Position numbers and translations under genes: made by a program. This document shows, piece by piece, positions 1-18,100 of a DNA stretch of 64,000 nucleotides. The notes beneath the pieces are model-generated. The model had not been told where the DNA came from, searched no databases, and worked only from the letters and a program-made list of their open reading frames with translations. Within the stretch, counting starts at the first letter, position 1. The number at the start of each line of letters is the position of its first letter. Origin of the DNA: Burkholderiales bacterium. Its GTDB lineage: Bacteria; Pseudomonadota; Gammaproteobacteria; Burkholderiales; Burkholderiaceae_C. The stretch is from positions 1-64,000 of the forward strand of contig CANCVB010000001.1 of NCBI GenBank assembly GCA_947381415.1, read 5' to 3'.

Positions 1-86
1 GTGGCTTGCTCATGTCGCCCATGTCTCGTACCGCAGTGGTGCTTGGCGCATTGGCAACGAAAAAAGGCGAAGCAGCTGCAGCCTAA
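1..86 (+). CDS. rplJ: 50S ribosomal protein L10, C-terminal end (partial)
   Basis: Only the last 27 codons are in the window, in the frame that stops with TAA at 84-86; the gene begins upstream. The tail is a short hydrophobic stretch followed by a Lys/Glu/Ala-rich end (KKGEAAAA), which suits the C-terminus of L10. L10 anchors the L7/L12 dimers on the 50S stalk. The call rests mainly on position, since rplJ almost always precedes rplL, whose start is 66 bases downstream. Confidence 0.8.
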   Translation, partial: GLLMSPMSRTAVVLGALATKKGEAAAA

Positions 87-151
87 GGCGTGCAGCGCAT
101 TCAAAACATTTGCTGTCCATTGGGCAGCCCTGAAAAGTGAAGGAAATCATC

Positions 152-529
152 ATGGCATTCGATAAAGACGCATTTTTGACCGCACTGGATAGCATGACGG
201 TCATGGAACTCAACGATTTGGTCAAGGCCATCGAAGAGAAATTTGGCGTAAGCGCCGCGGCAATGGCTGCACCTGCTGCCGCTGGCGGTGGTGGTGGCGC
301 AGCAGCTGCAGAAGAGAAAACAGACTTCAACGTGATGTTGCTTGATGCAGGCGCAAACAAAGTGTCCGTCATCAAGGCCGTGCGCGAAATCACCGGTTTG
401 GGCTTGAAAGAAGCCAAAGACTTGGTTGACGGCGCACCCAAAGCTGTGAAAGAAGGCGCTCCCAAAGCTGACGCTGAAGCCGCCAAGAAGAAATTGGAAG
501 AAGCTGGCGCCAAGGTCGAACTCAAGTAA
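152..529 (+). CDS. rplL: 50S ribosomal protein L7/L12
   Basis: 125 residues, the usual length for L7/L12, which recruits translation GTPases to the ribosomal stalk. The N-terminal dimerisation segment (starting MAFDKDAFL) is followed by an Ala/Gly hinge at about residues 37-55, here a run of five glycines flanked by alanines. The C-terminal globular domain contains the conserved [15 protein letters not shown]. An in-frame GTG lies at 137, but the ATG at 152 is preferred: it has AAGGA at 140-144 at a good distance and gives the canonical N-terminus. It is co-transcribed with rplJ and, after a 252-base gap with a hairpin, with rpoB. Confidence 0.98.
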   Translation: MAFDKDAFLTALDSMTVMELNDLVKAIEEKFGVSAAAMAAPAAAGGGGGAAAAEEKTDFNVMLLDAGANKVSVIKAVREITGLGLKEAKDLVDGAPKAVKEGAPKADAEAAKKKLEEAGAKVELK

Positions 530-544
530 ACCTTCGGTGTTGAC

Positions 545-577
545 AAGGCTGGTCACCCCACAAAGGGTGCCAGCCTT
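545..577 (+). terminator. rplL-rpoB intercistronic hairpin (attenuator-like)
   Basis: An inverted repeat lies 16 bases after the rplL stop: left arm AAGGCTGGTCACC at 545-557 and right arm GGTGCCAGCCTT at 566-577, a 12-bp stem with one bulged T, followed by TTG rather than a long T tract. In E. coli the same position holds a partial attenuator that lowers rpoBC transcription relative to the ribosomal genes. I infer the same role; the short T run suggests incomplete termination. Confidence 0.65.
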
Positions 578-781
578 TTGTGCTCACAGAGCACACCCCA
601 GAGAAGCAGTTGGGCTTTTCTGGAGTGTCTTCTGATCTGACTGCAGAAGAACCTTGGTTCGGGTTGTGTGCAATGCGCAACCGTCCGCCAACGCTGGTAG
701 TGGCCAGCGGGCCAAGCCAGCGTGCAGGTGAAAACAGCCTGTGCGTGACCAGTCGCCGAGAGAAATCAGTCCGGAGAATTC

Positions 782-9105
<8,324 letters not shown>

Positions 9106-9106
9106 A

Positions 9107-9126
9107 CAAAGGCCTTCGGGCCTTTG
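9107..9126 (+). terminator. TTCG-tetraloop hairpin after rpoC
   Basis: A perfect 8-bp stem, CAAAGGCC at 9107-9114 and GGCCTTTG at 9119-9126, is closed by a TTCG tetraloop. There is no T tract after it, so it may be a weak terminator or an mRNA 3'-end stabiliser. It ends only six bases before the ATG of the next gene and covers the place where that gene's ribosome binding site should be. Confidence 0.6.
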
Positions 9127-9132
9127 TCTGCC

Positions 9133-9690
9133 ATGCTGAAGTCAAGCTGGTTTTGGTTGCTTGTAGCGCTGGGGGTCTTTTGGTCCCTGGGCGCTTACAA
9201 CCGCCTGGTGCGTTTACGCGCCGCTATCGGTCAGCAATTTGTCTCCTTAGAGTCGGTGTTGTTGCAGTACCAAGAAGTGGTGCAGCAAGCCGTGACATCG
9301 GCCTCTACCTCGCCTCAGCTCTGGGGCAGTGCTTATTTACCTGAATTGGACGTGGATCCATGGACGCGCTTGCAAGTCTCGGCGGGTTTGCTCACGGTCG
9401 CCATGGCGCGCATGCAATCGCATCCGCTTGAGCCAGACAGTACACAGGCGTTGCAAGATGCCGGTGCTGCGCTACAACAAGCTTGGGCCAGTTTGATCCA
9501 CCCCGATGCTTATTACGTCAATGTGCCAGAAGCATTGCAGCAGCGTTGGTTGGCTTTGGATTTGTTGGTGCAGCCCGAGGTGCAACGGTTCAATGGCAGC
9601 ATCGCCGACTATAACCATGCGATAGCCCAATACCCCGCTGCCTTATTGGCCACCGTGTTTCAATTTCGTCCCGCCCAAGCCCTGTCATGA
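9133..9690 (+). CDS. LemA family protein
   Basis: 185 residues. An N-terminal membrane segment (residues about 5-22) is followed by AYNRLVRLRAAI, the typical LemA junction between the anchor and the helical domain. The C-terminus (FNGSIADYNHAIAQYPA then FRPAQAL) also matches the LemA pattern of YN, FP and a final aromatic-Pro motif. LemA proteins are membrane-anchored helical-bundle proteins of unclear function. ATG 9133 is preferred over an in-frame TTG at 9124, which lies inside the preceding hairpin. No Shine-Dalgarno sequence is visible, so expression may depend on readthrough from rpoC. The stop overlaps the rsmB start (ATGA). Confidence 0.72.
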   Translation: MLKSSWFWLLVALGVFWSLGAYNRLVRLRAAIGQQFVSLESVLLQYQEVVQQAVTSASTSPQLWGSAYLPELDVDPWTRLQVSAGLLTVAMARMQSHPLEPDSTQALQDAGAALQQAWASLIHPDAYYVNVPEALQQRWLALDLLVQPEVQRFNGSIADYNHAIAQYPAALLATVFQFRPAQALS

Positions 9691-11042
9691 CCGCATCCCC
9701 CAAGGAGACGCATACGCCAGCTTTGGCACCTCCTTTGTGGCGACAGTTACAGGCTTGTGCGCAGGCGTTGCAAGCGGTGTGCGAAGGGCGTAACCATGCC
9801 CAGGCGTTGTCACAAGTGGCGACACCCTTGCGGCCCGCAACGCAGGCCTTGTTGTTTGAAGTGTTGCGACATTGGGAAACCACACAGGCTGTGCGCGACA
9901 TGTTGGTCAAGCGTGGGCCTGCCGCGCCGGTCAATGCACTGCTGTGCACAGGCTTGGGTTTGTTGTTGGGTACGGCTGCCATGTACCCAGCGCATACCTT
10001 GGTGAGTCAATTGGTAGAGGCTGCCAAACGCCATCCCCCCACACGCGCACAAGCGGCATTCATCAATGCCTGCGTCAGACGCTTCTTGCGCGAAGCAACA
10101 AGTTTGAAGGCGCAAGCCATGCAAGGTTTAGCTGCCCAATGGAATTTCCCGTTGTGGTGGATTCAACGGGTACAGCGTGATTACCCCAACGATTGGCAAA
10201 CTGTTTTGCACGCCAGTCAACAAGCCGCGCCCATGGGCTTGCGGGTGAATCGGCGAAAAATCGCCCGCGACCATTTGCAGCAGCAATGGGCCGCGCAAGG
10301 TGTGCTGTCTGAGGCTGTGGGTGAAGTGGGTTTGGTTTTGCACCAAGCCCGACCGGTGCAGGCTATCGCTGGTTTCGCGCAAGGTTGGTGTTCGGTGCAA
10401 GACGTGGCCGCACAGCTTGCAGCCCCCTTGCTGCTCAAAGACTTGCCGTCACCCTCAGCAAGACCTCTGCGTGTATTAGATGCGTGTGCGGCGCCTGGCG
10501 GAAAGACGGCACATCTGCTGGAGTATGCCGATGTGGATGTATGGGCCATCGACATAGAGGAAATGCGCTGTCAACGCATCCGTGACAATCTCCAGCGCTT
10601 GGACTTGCAAGCCCATGTGGTTTGCGCGGATGTGATGGACACCGCCCAGTGGTGGGACGGCGGTTTGTTTGACGCGGTGTTGCTGGACGCGCCATGCACC
10701 GCCTCCGGCATCGTCAGGCGTCACCCAGACATTCCTTTGTTGCGTCGCGACAGCGATGTGGCTGCGCTGGCGCAAACCCAGCGACGCATGCTGGACGCTT
10801 TGTGGCCCTTGTTGGCCCCAGGCGGAAGGATGCTGTATTGCACTTGCTCGGTGTTTCATGAAGAGGGACAGGGTCAAATCGATTCGTTTCTTGCGCGCAA
10901 CACTCAAGCGGTTTTACGTCCTTCCCCAGGCCATTTAATTCCTGGGGCGAGCGCAAATGCCACTGGCCTCTTGGACAATGCGCTCAGAGGTCACGATGGA
11001 TTTTTTTATGCAGTGCTTGAGCGGCGCCAAACCGATGTCTGA
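9687..11042 (+). CDS. rsmB: 16S rRNA (cytosine-967-C5)-methyltransferase RsmB
   Basis: 451 residues, close to the usual RsmB length. It methylates C967 of 16S rRNA using S-adenosylmethionine. The N-terminal third is a NusB-like RNA-binding helical domain. The SAM-binding motif LDACAAPGGKTAH lies near residues 265-277, the catalytic-site motif LLDAPCTASGI near 332-342, and the TCS motif with the catalytic cysteine in YCTCSVFHEEGQ near 384-395. The start overlaps the LemA-like gene by four bases and the end overlaps the DUF4390 gene by eight bases, so this is one transcription unit. Confidence 0.95.
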   Translation: MTASPKETHTPALAPPLWRQLQACAQALQAVCEGRNHAQALSQVATPLRPATQALLFEVLRHWETTQAVRDMLVKRGPAAPVNALLCTGLGLLLGTAAMYPAHTLVSQLVEAAKRHPPTRAQAAFINACVRRFLREATSLKAQAMQGLAAQWNFPLWWIQRVQRDYPNDWQTVLHASQQAAPMGLRVNRRKIARDHLQQQWAAQGVLSEAVGEVGLVLHQARPVQAIAGFAQGWCSVQDVAAQLAAPLLLKDLPSPSARPLRVLDACAAPGGKTAHLLEYADVDVWAIDIEEMRCQRIRDNLQRLDLQAHVVCADVMDTAQWWDGGLFDAVLLDAPCTASGIVRRHPDIPLLRRDSDVAALAQTQRRMLDALWPLLAPGGRMLYCTCSVFHEEGQGQIDSFLARNTQAVLRPSPGHLIPGASANATGLLDNALRGHDGFFYAVLERRQTDV

Positions 11043-11640
11043 TGCTTGGAAGTTATGCAAGCGTTGGCTACAGCTGTTGTTGCTGAGCACACTGCTGGGT
11101 GTGGCCTATGCCGAAACCCCTATTCAGGCTGAAGAGTTTCAATTGCTGCGCAACGATGAGGGGATATTCCTCAACACCCGTCTGAACTTTGAGTTGCCAC
11201 CCAGTTTGGAAGACGCTGTGAATCGTGGCATGCCACTGAGTTTTGTGTTGCAAGCCGATGTGATGCTAGAGCGTTGGTACTGGTCAGACAAGCTTGTGAG
11301 CCGAACAGAGCGTTTTGTGCGGCTGAGTTTTCAGCCCTTGTCCAGACGCTGGCGCGTGTATGTGTCTGCGCAACCCCTGCAAACCTCAGGTCTGGGTGTG
11401 AGTCTGGGGCAAAGTTTTGACAGCTTGCCTGAAGCCTTGCAAAGCATTCAACGCGTGTCGCGCTGGCGAATTGCAGATGCCGCCTTGATTGACCTGACGG
11501 TCAAACAGCGTGTGGAGTTTCGCTTCAAGCTCGATCTCAGCCAACTGCCTCAGCCTTTGCAATTTGGTGTCTTGGGTGGTGGCAGTTCAGGCTTGGAATA
11601 CAAACACAGTGTGAAATTACAGGAAGACAGTTTCAAATGA
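11035..11640 (+). CDS. DUF4390 domain exported protein
   Basis: 201 residues from the ATG at 11035, which overlaps the rsmB end by eight bases. An upstream in-frame ATG at 10957 lies inside rsmB and would add 26 residues before the signal peptide, so it is rejected. Residues 1-26 form a signal peptide ending VAYA|ETP. The mature part alternates short beta-like stretches (FQLLRNDEGIFLNTRLNFELP and FRFKLDLSQLPQ regions) typical of DUF4390, a family found beside rsmB and ntrY in Burkholderiales. Function is unknown. The location before a sensor kinase and the predicted export suggest a periplasmic role, possibly in sensing, but nothing proves this. Confidence 0.8.
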   Translation: MSDAWKLCKRWLQLLLLSTLLGVAYAETPIQAEEFQLLRNDEGIFLNTRLNFELPPSLEDAVNRGMPLSFVLQADVMLERWYWSDKLVSRTERFVRLSFQPLSRRWRVYVSAQPLQTSGLGVSLGQSFDSLPEALQSIQRVSRWRIADAALIDLTVKQRVEFRFKLDLSQLPQPLQFGVLGGGSSGLEYKHSVKLQEDSFK

Positions 11641-13895
11641 AGCTGTCTTTGCAAGCCGCTGCCCTTCGCAAAAGCGGTTGGTGGTTGGTGGTTGGCTTGA
11701 CCATCTTGGTATCCATGGCGCTGGTCTTGTTGTTTTTACTGACCCAAGCCACGCAGCGTTGGGAAGCCTACGAGCAAAACTTTGGTCTCTTGTTTGGGTT
11801 GAACATGGTGTTTGCCGCCATGTTGTTGACCGTGATTGCTTGGTTTGGTGTGCGCTTGTACAAGCGCTTGCAGCAAGGTAAGTTTGGCAGCCGTTTGTTG
11901 GTGAAATTGGCCAGTATCTTTGCGTTGGTTGGCATCTTGCCAGGACTGTTGATATATGCCGTGTCTTACCAGTTCGTTACCCGTTCTATCGAGGTGTGGT
12001 TTGACACCAAGGTTGAGGTGGCTTTAGAGGCGGGTTTGAGCCTCAGCCGTGCCACCCTTGAGAATTTGTCCAATGAGTTGGCCGTCAGTGTGCGCACTGC
12101 CAGCCAAGATGTGGTGGGCGCGTCCACCCAGTCACTGCCTTTGTTGCTGGAAAAAATCCGCAGTCAACTCGACGCCAGCGAAGTCACCCTGTGGCAAAGC
12201 AACAGCACGGTATTGGCCAGTGTCAGCCAAGACCGCTACCAGTTGCATCCAGAACGACCCACGGCCGCGGAATGGCGGCAAGTGCGCAGCCAAGGCATCA
12301 GTTGGCGCAGCGAGGGTTTGGACGATAACTTGGCCACGGCCTCGACACCGCCGCGCATCACGGTATTGGTTCAAATATCAGGTACCGGTTTTCAATTGGA
12401 AGGCCAAGGTCGCGTGTTGCAGGTGGTCAAACAATTGCCTCCTGCTTTGGCCAGCAATGCCTTGGCGGTGCTGGATGCCAATCGCCAATACCAAGAAAGA
12501 GCCTTGGCGCGGGTGGGCTTGAAACGCATGTACATCGGTACCTTGACCTTGAGTTTGTTTTTGGCAGTGTTTGGTGCCGTGTTGCTCGCGGTTTTATTGG
12601 GCAACCAACTGGCGCGCCCTTTGTTGCTATTGGCCGAAGGTGTACGCGATGTGGCCGCGGGCGACTTGAGTCCCCGCGCGGTGTTGCAAGGCAAGGACGA
12701 ATTGGATGGCCTTACCCGCTCGTTTGCCCAGATGACCGAACAGTTGGCCCAAGCTCGCCACTCGGTAGAAAGCAGCATGGCCCAAGTGAATTTGGCTCGC
12801 AGCCATTTGCAAACCATGTTGGACAACCTCACCGCAGGCGTGGTGTTGCTCGATAACGCGGGGCGAATTTTGTCGATCAACCCAGGTGCCACACGGATAT
12901 TGCAGCTACCCTTGGCGGTGCATTTGGGCAGTGAACTGACAGCCATTGAAGGACTGCAAGTCTTCGGCAAACAAGTGCTGGAACAGTTCCATGAGTTCGC
13001 ATCCGACCCACAACAGCGCAGCCTGGACCATTGGCAGCAATCGTTTGAAATCGATACCAAGACACAGCAAACCTTTTCAGAGTTTGGCCCAGATCGACAG
13101 CAGCACATCACCTTGGTGGCGCGCGGTGCGGTACTGCCGCAAGGCGAATGGTTGTTGGTGTTTGATGACATCTCAGAAATTGTGTCTGCGCAACGTACCC
13201 AAGCCTGGTCTGAGGTGGCGCGACGCCTTGCGCATGAGATCAAAAACCCGCTGACACCTATCCAACTGTCTGCCGAGCGTTTAGAGATGAAGTTGGCCGA
13301 CAAACTGGTGGGCACCGACCAAGCGCTGTTGCACAAATCGGTGAAGACCATCGTGGACCAAGTCGATGCTTTGCAACGCTTGGTCAATGAGTTTCGTGAT
13401 TTTGGTCGCTTGCCGCCTGTTCGTTTAGAGGCGCTTGACCTGAACCAGTTGCTGCAAGAGATGATGCCCTTGTATGAGAATGACAATGCGGTGGTGCCCG
13501 TCAGTTGGCACTTGTCACCGGGCATTGCATTGGTTTCGGGTGACCCTGCCCAATTGCGTCAGGTGGTACACAATCTGATTCAAAATGCCCAAGATGCCAG
13601 CGCACAAAGTGCCCAAGCCATGGTCCATGTTTGGACCGAGCAAGCCTCTCCCAATCAACGGGTGCGTTTGCGCATTGTGGACAATGGCAGTGGCTTTAGT
13701 GAATCGGTGTTGCAACGTGCTTTTGAGCCTTATGTCACCACCAAGGCGGGTGGTACTGGCTTGGGCTTGGCGGTGGTGAAGAAAATCATTGATGAACATC
13801 AAGCGCGCATTGAAATCAAAAACCGTCTTGCGGGTGACCAAACCATCGGTGCGCAAGTATCGTTATCATTTCGTTTGGCTAACCCTGCTACCTAA
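11637..13895 (+). CDS. ntrY: NtrY-type sensor histidine kinase
   Basis: 752 residues. Several N-terminal membrane segments (about residues 15-40, 50-70 and 85-110) precede a periplasmic sensor region and another membrane segment near 300-325. A HAMP domain follows (ARPLLLLAEGVRDVAAGDL), then a PAS domain (about 395-510, LLDNAGRILSIN). The HisKA motif RLAHEIKNPLTPIQLSAERL has the phosphorylated His near residue 532. The ATPase has NLIQNAQDAS (N box, about 645) and GTGLGLAVVKKII (G2 box, about 706). The domain order is that of NtrY. Its start overlaps the DUF4390 stop by four bases. The likely partner is the response regulator 18 bases downstream. Confidence 0.88.
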   Translation: MKLSLQAAALRKSGWWLVVGLTILVSMALVLLFLLTQATQRWEAYEQNFGLLFGLNMVFAAMLLTVIAWFGVRLYKRLQQGKFGSRLLVKLASIFALVGILPGLLIYAVSYQFVTRSIEVWFDTKVEVALEAGLSLSRATLENLSNELAVSVRTASQDVVGASTQSLPLLLEKIRSQLDASEVTLWQSNSTVLASVSQDRYQLHPERPTAAEWRQVRSQGISWRSEGLDDNLATASTPPRITVLVQISGTGFQLEGQGRVLQVVKQLPPALASNALAVLDANRQYQERALARVGLKRMYIGTLTLSLFLAVFGAVLLAVLLGNQLARPLLLLAEGVRDVAAGDLSPRAVLQGKDELDGLTRSFAQMTEQLAQARHSVESSMAQVNLARSHLQTMLDNLTAGVVLLDNAGRILSINPGATRILQLPLAVHLGSELTAIEGLQVFGKQVLEQFHEFASDPQQRSLDHWQQSFEIDTKTQQTFSEFGPDRQQHITLVARGAVLPQGEWLLVFDDISEIVSAQRTQAWSEVARRLAHEIKNPLTPIQLSAERLEMKLADKLVGTDQALLHKSVKTIVDQVDALQRLVNEFRDFGRLPPVRLEALDLNQLLQEMMPLYENDNAVVPVSWHLSPGIALVSGDPAQLRQVVHNLIQNAQDASAQSAQAMVHVWTEQASPNQRVRLRIVDNGSGFSESVLQRAFEPYVTTKAGGTGLGLAVVKKIIDEHQARIEIKNRLAGDQTIGAQVSLSFRLANPAT

Positions 13896-13913
13896 CCTGA
13901 CCTGACAAGAAAT

Positions 13914-14594
13914 ATGGCAACAATTTTGGTGGTTGATGACGAACTCGGCATTCGCGATTTGCTGTTTGAAATCTTGAACGACGAAGGCCACCATGTGGAG
14001 TTGGCTGAAAATGCCGCCCAAGCACGCAGTGCGCGTGCGGCAGCACGGCCCGACTTGGTCTTGCTTGACATTTGGATGCCCGATACCGATGGTGTGACCT
14101 TGCTCAAAGAATGGGCTTCTACAGGCTTGCTGACCATGCCCGTCATCATGATGAGTGGCCATGCCACGATTGAAACCGCGGTTCAAGCCACCCGCATTGG
14201 TGCTTTGGCGTTTTTGGAAAAACCCATCACCATGCAAAAACTGCTCAAAGCAGTGGACCAAGGTCTTGCCAGAAAACCGGCGCAGGCTGAGCGACCCCTG
14301 TTGGGTGTGGTGCCTTCCCAATCCTTTTCACAACCCGCGTTGTCACCTGTGATGGTGCAGGCCCAACCGGCGGCCTCGCGTTTACCGGCATCGGTTCAGC
14401 AGTTTGATTTGTCGCAACCGCTGCGTGAAGCACGCGATGCTTTCGAGAAAGCCTATTTCGAATTCCATCTGGCGCAAGAGGGTGGTTCCATGACCCGCGT
14501 GGCTGAAAAAACCGGATTGGAACGCACCCATTTGTACCGCAAGCTCAAGCAGTTGGGTGTGGATTTATCGCGCAGCAAGCGTGGTGGTGCTTAA
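13914..14594 (+). CDS. NtrX-like response regulator: receiver plus Fis-type HTH, no AAA+ domain
   Basis: 226 residues. The receiver (residues 1-120) has the acidic pair in VVDDE, the phospho-acceptor Asp near residue 52 (LLDIWMPD), MMSGHAT and the conserved Lys in EKPI. After a Pro/Ala/Gln-rich linker of about 60 residues, residues 175-220 form a Fis-family helix-turn-helix (RVAEKTGLERTHLYRKLKQLG). The sigma-54-activating ATPase of true NtrX (about 240 residues, GAFTGA motif) is absent, with no sign of a frameshift. It is therefore unlikely to activate sigma-54 promoters itself and may act as a repressor or DNA-bending regulator. It follows ntrY directly and its end overlaps the convergent gene by four bases. 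Confidence 0.85.
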   Translation: MATILVVDDELGIRDLLFEILNDEGHHVELAENAAQARSARAAARPDLVLLDIWMPDTDGVTLLKEWASTGLLTMPVIMMSGHATIETAVQATRIGALAFLEKPITMQKLLKAVDQGLARKPAQAERPLLGVVPSQSFSQPALSPVMVQAQPAASRLPASVQQFDLSQPLREARDAFEKAYFEFHLAQEGGSMTRVAEKTGLERTHLYRKLKQLGVDLSRSKRGGA

Positions 14595-15175
14595 GGCGAG
14601 TCTTGCGGTTTATCTTTAGACTTGCGCTCGACCAGTTGGTACAGGCCTGAGCGTCGCACGAACAAGGTGAACACATAGGCGCCTACCAAGGCGCCCAGCA
14701 AGTCGCCCACCATCATGATGGGTAACTGGCTGACAGACATCAGTTGATGCGGTTGTTGGAAAGCCCAGCAAAAATGGTGTACCACTGCGTTGAGCAAAGC
14801 GTACAACAGACCCAATTGAATCAAATCACCGAGATGCGCCAACTGCAGTGGACGCTCTTTCAACAACCTGAACAGCCCCAAGGCCAAGACCGGACCCAAC
14901 GCAGAGGCGCCTGCATTGACAAGCGCTTGAACAAACGTTTCATCCGCTCCGGTACCAAGCAATAAACTGCCCAAGAAAATGGCGCTGAAGCCCCATACAG
15001 GACCTAATATCAACACATACGCCACACGCAAAAACGCGGGCAAGTAAATCCAGCTGATGTGAGAGGACAGACTCAGTTGGTCAAATAGCCATGCATTGGC
15101 CAGATGCGTCAGTGCAAACAAAGGCACGCACAGCGCCAACCAAATGAACTTTTCTTTATAAACACCGAGTTGCAT
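14591..15175 (-). CDS. Integral membrane protein, MASE1-like
   Basis: 194 residues, mostly hydrophobic, with about five membrane segments (near residues 10-28, 42-75, 85-105, 115-135 and 145-170) and a charged C-terminus (ERKSKDKPQ). The combination of an LPAFLRV turn and a following GPVWGFSAIFLGSLLLG helix recalls MASE1-type membrane sensor domains, but no GGDEF, EAL or kinase domain is attached. I do not recognise the family with certainty. The stop overlaps the end of the response regulator on the other strand by four bases. It may be transcribed after icmF, whose stop lies 20 bases upstream. Confidence 0.5.
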   Translation of the reverse strand: MQLGVYKEKFIWLALCVPLFALTHLANAWLFDQLSLSSHISWIYLPAFLRVAYVLILGPVWGFSAIFLGSLLLGTGADETFVQALVNAGASALGPVLALGLFRLLKERPLQLAHLGDLIQLGLLYALLNAVVHHFCWAFQQPHQLMSVSQLPIMMVGDLLGALVGAYVFTLFVRRSGLYQLVERKSKDKPQDSP

Positions 15176-15195
15176 GGTGGTTAAGGGTACACGAT

Positions 15196-18100
15196 TTACA
15201 TGTTGCGGCGGTACTGACCGCCTACCTCGAACAAAGCCTTGGTGATCTGACCCAAAGAGCAGTGGCGCACCGCATCCATCAGCACCTCAAACACATTGGC
15301 GTTGTCCAGCACCGCCTGCTGCAAGCGTGCCAATTGGTGTTGTGCTGGTTCGGCGTGTTGCGCGTGGAAGCTTTGCAGGCGTTGCAGTTGCGACTGTTTT
15401 TCCTCGTCGGTGGAACGCGCCAATTCGATGGTCTGCGGTACTTCGTTGGCATGCGGCGATTTGAAGGTGTTCACGCCAATGATGGGTAATTCGCCCGTGT
15501 GTTTGAGCATTTCATAGTGCATGGATTCGTCTTGAATCTTGCCGCGTTGGTAGCCCGTTTCCATGGCGCCCAAGACGCCGCCACGTTCGGCAATCGCCAC
15601 GAACTCCGAGAGCACCGCTTCTTCCACCAGTTGGGTGAGTTCTTCAATGATGAAGGCACCTTGTGTGGGGTTTTCGTTTTTCGCCAAGCCCCACTCGCGG
15701 TTGATGATGAGCTGGATGGCCATGGCGCGGCGCACCGATTCTTCGGTGGGCGTGGTGATGGCTTCGTCAAACGCGTTGGTGTGCAAGGAGTTGCAGTTGT
15801 CGTAAATGGCAATCAGTGCTTGCAAGGTGGTGCGGATGTCGTTGAACTGAATCTCTTGCGCATGCAATGAACGACCCGATGTTTGGATGTGGTACTTCAG
15901 CTTTTGGCTGCGCTCGTTCGCGCCGTATTTTTCTTTCAAGGTGACGGCCCAAATGCGGCGTGCCACACGCCCCATCACGGTGTATTCAGGGTCCATGCCG
16001 TTGCTGAAGAAGAACGACAGGTTGGGCGCGAAGTCGTCGATGTGCATGCCGCGCGCCAAATAGGCTTCGACGAAGGTGAAGCCGTTGGACAAGGTGAACG
16101 CCAGTTGGCTGATGGGGTTGGCGCCGGCTTCGGCGATGTGGTAACCGCTGATGGACACGCTGTAGAAGTTGCGCACTTGGTGCTCGACAAAGTACTGGGC
16201 AATGTCGCCCATGACCTTGAGCGAAAACTCGGTGGAGAAGAGGCAGGTGTTTTGTCCTTGGTCTTCTTTCAAGATGTCGGCTTGCACCGTGCCGCGCACG
16301 TTTTGCATCACCCAGGCGCGGATGTCGGCCGCCTCTTGCGCCGTGGGTTCGCGGCCTTTTTCAGTGCGGAACTTGTCCAGGTTTTGGTCGATGGCGGTGT
16401 TCATGAACATCGCCAAAATGGTGGGCGCGGGGCCGTTGATGGTCATGGACACGCTGGTGGAAGGCGAGCACAAATCAAAACCGTCGTACAACGCCTTCAT
16501 GTCGTCCAAGGTGGCAATGCTGACGCCTGAATTGCCGACTTTGCCGTAAATGTCGGGGCGCAGATCGGGGTCGTTGCCGTACAGCGTGACCGAGTCAAAC
16601 GCGGTAGACAAGCGCTTGGCGGGCATGCCCTCGCTCAGGAGTTTGAAGCGGCGGTTGGTGCGAAACGCATCGCCCTCACCGGCGAACATGCGGGTCGGGT
16701 CTTCGTTTTCGCGTTTGAAGGCAAAGGTGCCCGCGGTGTAGGGGTAGCGACCAGGCACGTTGTCCAGCATCAGCCACTGCAAGATGTCACCGTGGTCATG
16801 AAAGCCAGGCAGTGCCACTTTTCGAATCGAGGTGCCGCTGAGCGACTTGGTCACCAGCGCGGTGCGTATGTCTTTGTCGCGCACCTTCACCACCAGCTCC
16901 TCACCCGCATAGTCTTGTTTCAACTGCGGCCAATCGGCCAGCAATGCGCGGGCATCGGCGTCCAGGCGCTGTTCACGATCGGTGGCCAGCCCCATGGTGG
17001 CTTCAGAGGCGCGGGGACGCACTTTCACATCTTGCGCCAACATGGCCGAGGCGGCCTTGAGTTGTTGCACTTCACGGGCCAGTTGTGCTTGTTTGGCGGC
17101 ACGTTGTTTGTAGCCACGCACGGTGTCGCTGATCTCGGCCAAGTAGCGGCTGCGTGCGGGCGGCACGATAGGGGTTTGGTGCGAGCTGTGGCGAACATTC
17201 ACCGCACCCAAGCGACCAGCTTGCAGTTTCAAGCCCAAGGCTTGCAGGCGCGGTTTCATGGCCTGGTAAAGCGCGGTCACACCATCGTCGTTGAAATGCG
17301 CCGCCATGGTGCCAAACACCGGCATGTGTTCGGTGGGCGTGCCCCAGGCTTCTTTGTTGCGTTGCACTTGTTTGGCCACATCGCGCAAGGCGTCAGCGGC
17401 ACCCTTGCGGTCGAACTTGTTGATGGCCACAAACTCGGCGAAATCGAGCATGTCGATTTTTTCCAGCTGGCTGGCTGCGCCAAACTCGGGCGTCATCACG
17501 TACAGCGGAACATCCACATGCGGCACGATGGCAGCGTCGCCTTGGCCAATGCCTGAGGTCTCGACGATGACCACATCAAACCCGGCGCATTGGGTGGCGG
17601 CAATCACATCGGGCAGGGCGGCGCTGATCTCGCTGCCGAACTCGCGCGTGGCCAAACTGCGCATGAAAACACGACTGCCTTGTTGCCAAGGCGAAATGGC
17701 GTTCATGCGGATGCGGTCGCCCAGCAGCGCGCCGCCGCTTTTGCGCCGTGACGGGTCGATGGAGATGACCGCGATGCGCAAGCTGTCGTCTTGGTCCAGG
17801 CGGATGCGGCGAATCAATTCGTCGGTGAGCGAGGACTTGCCTGCACCGCCCGTGCCGGTGATGCCAATCACAGGGACTTGCAAACTGGCAGCGTGGCTGC
17901 GCAACGAGGTGCGCAAGGCGTCTAGCGCGGGAAGGACACCCGTGGCTTGGTTTTCCAGCGCGGTGATGAGTTGCGCCAAGGCGCGCCAGTGAGCTTCGCT
18001 GTGGCCTTGAATGGCTGAGAGTGTGGTGGGTGCATGCACGCTCAGGTCATGGTCGCAGCGCATGATCATCTCGCCAATCATGCCAGCCAGGCCCATGCGT

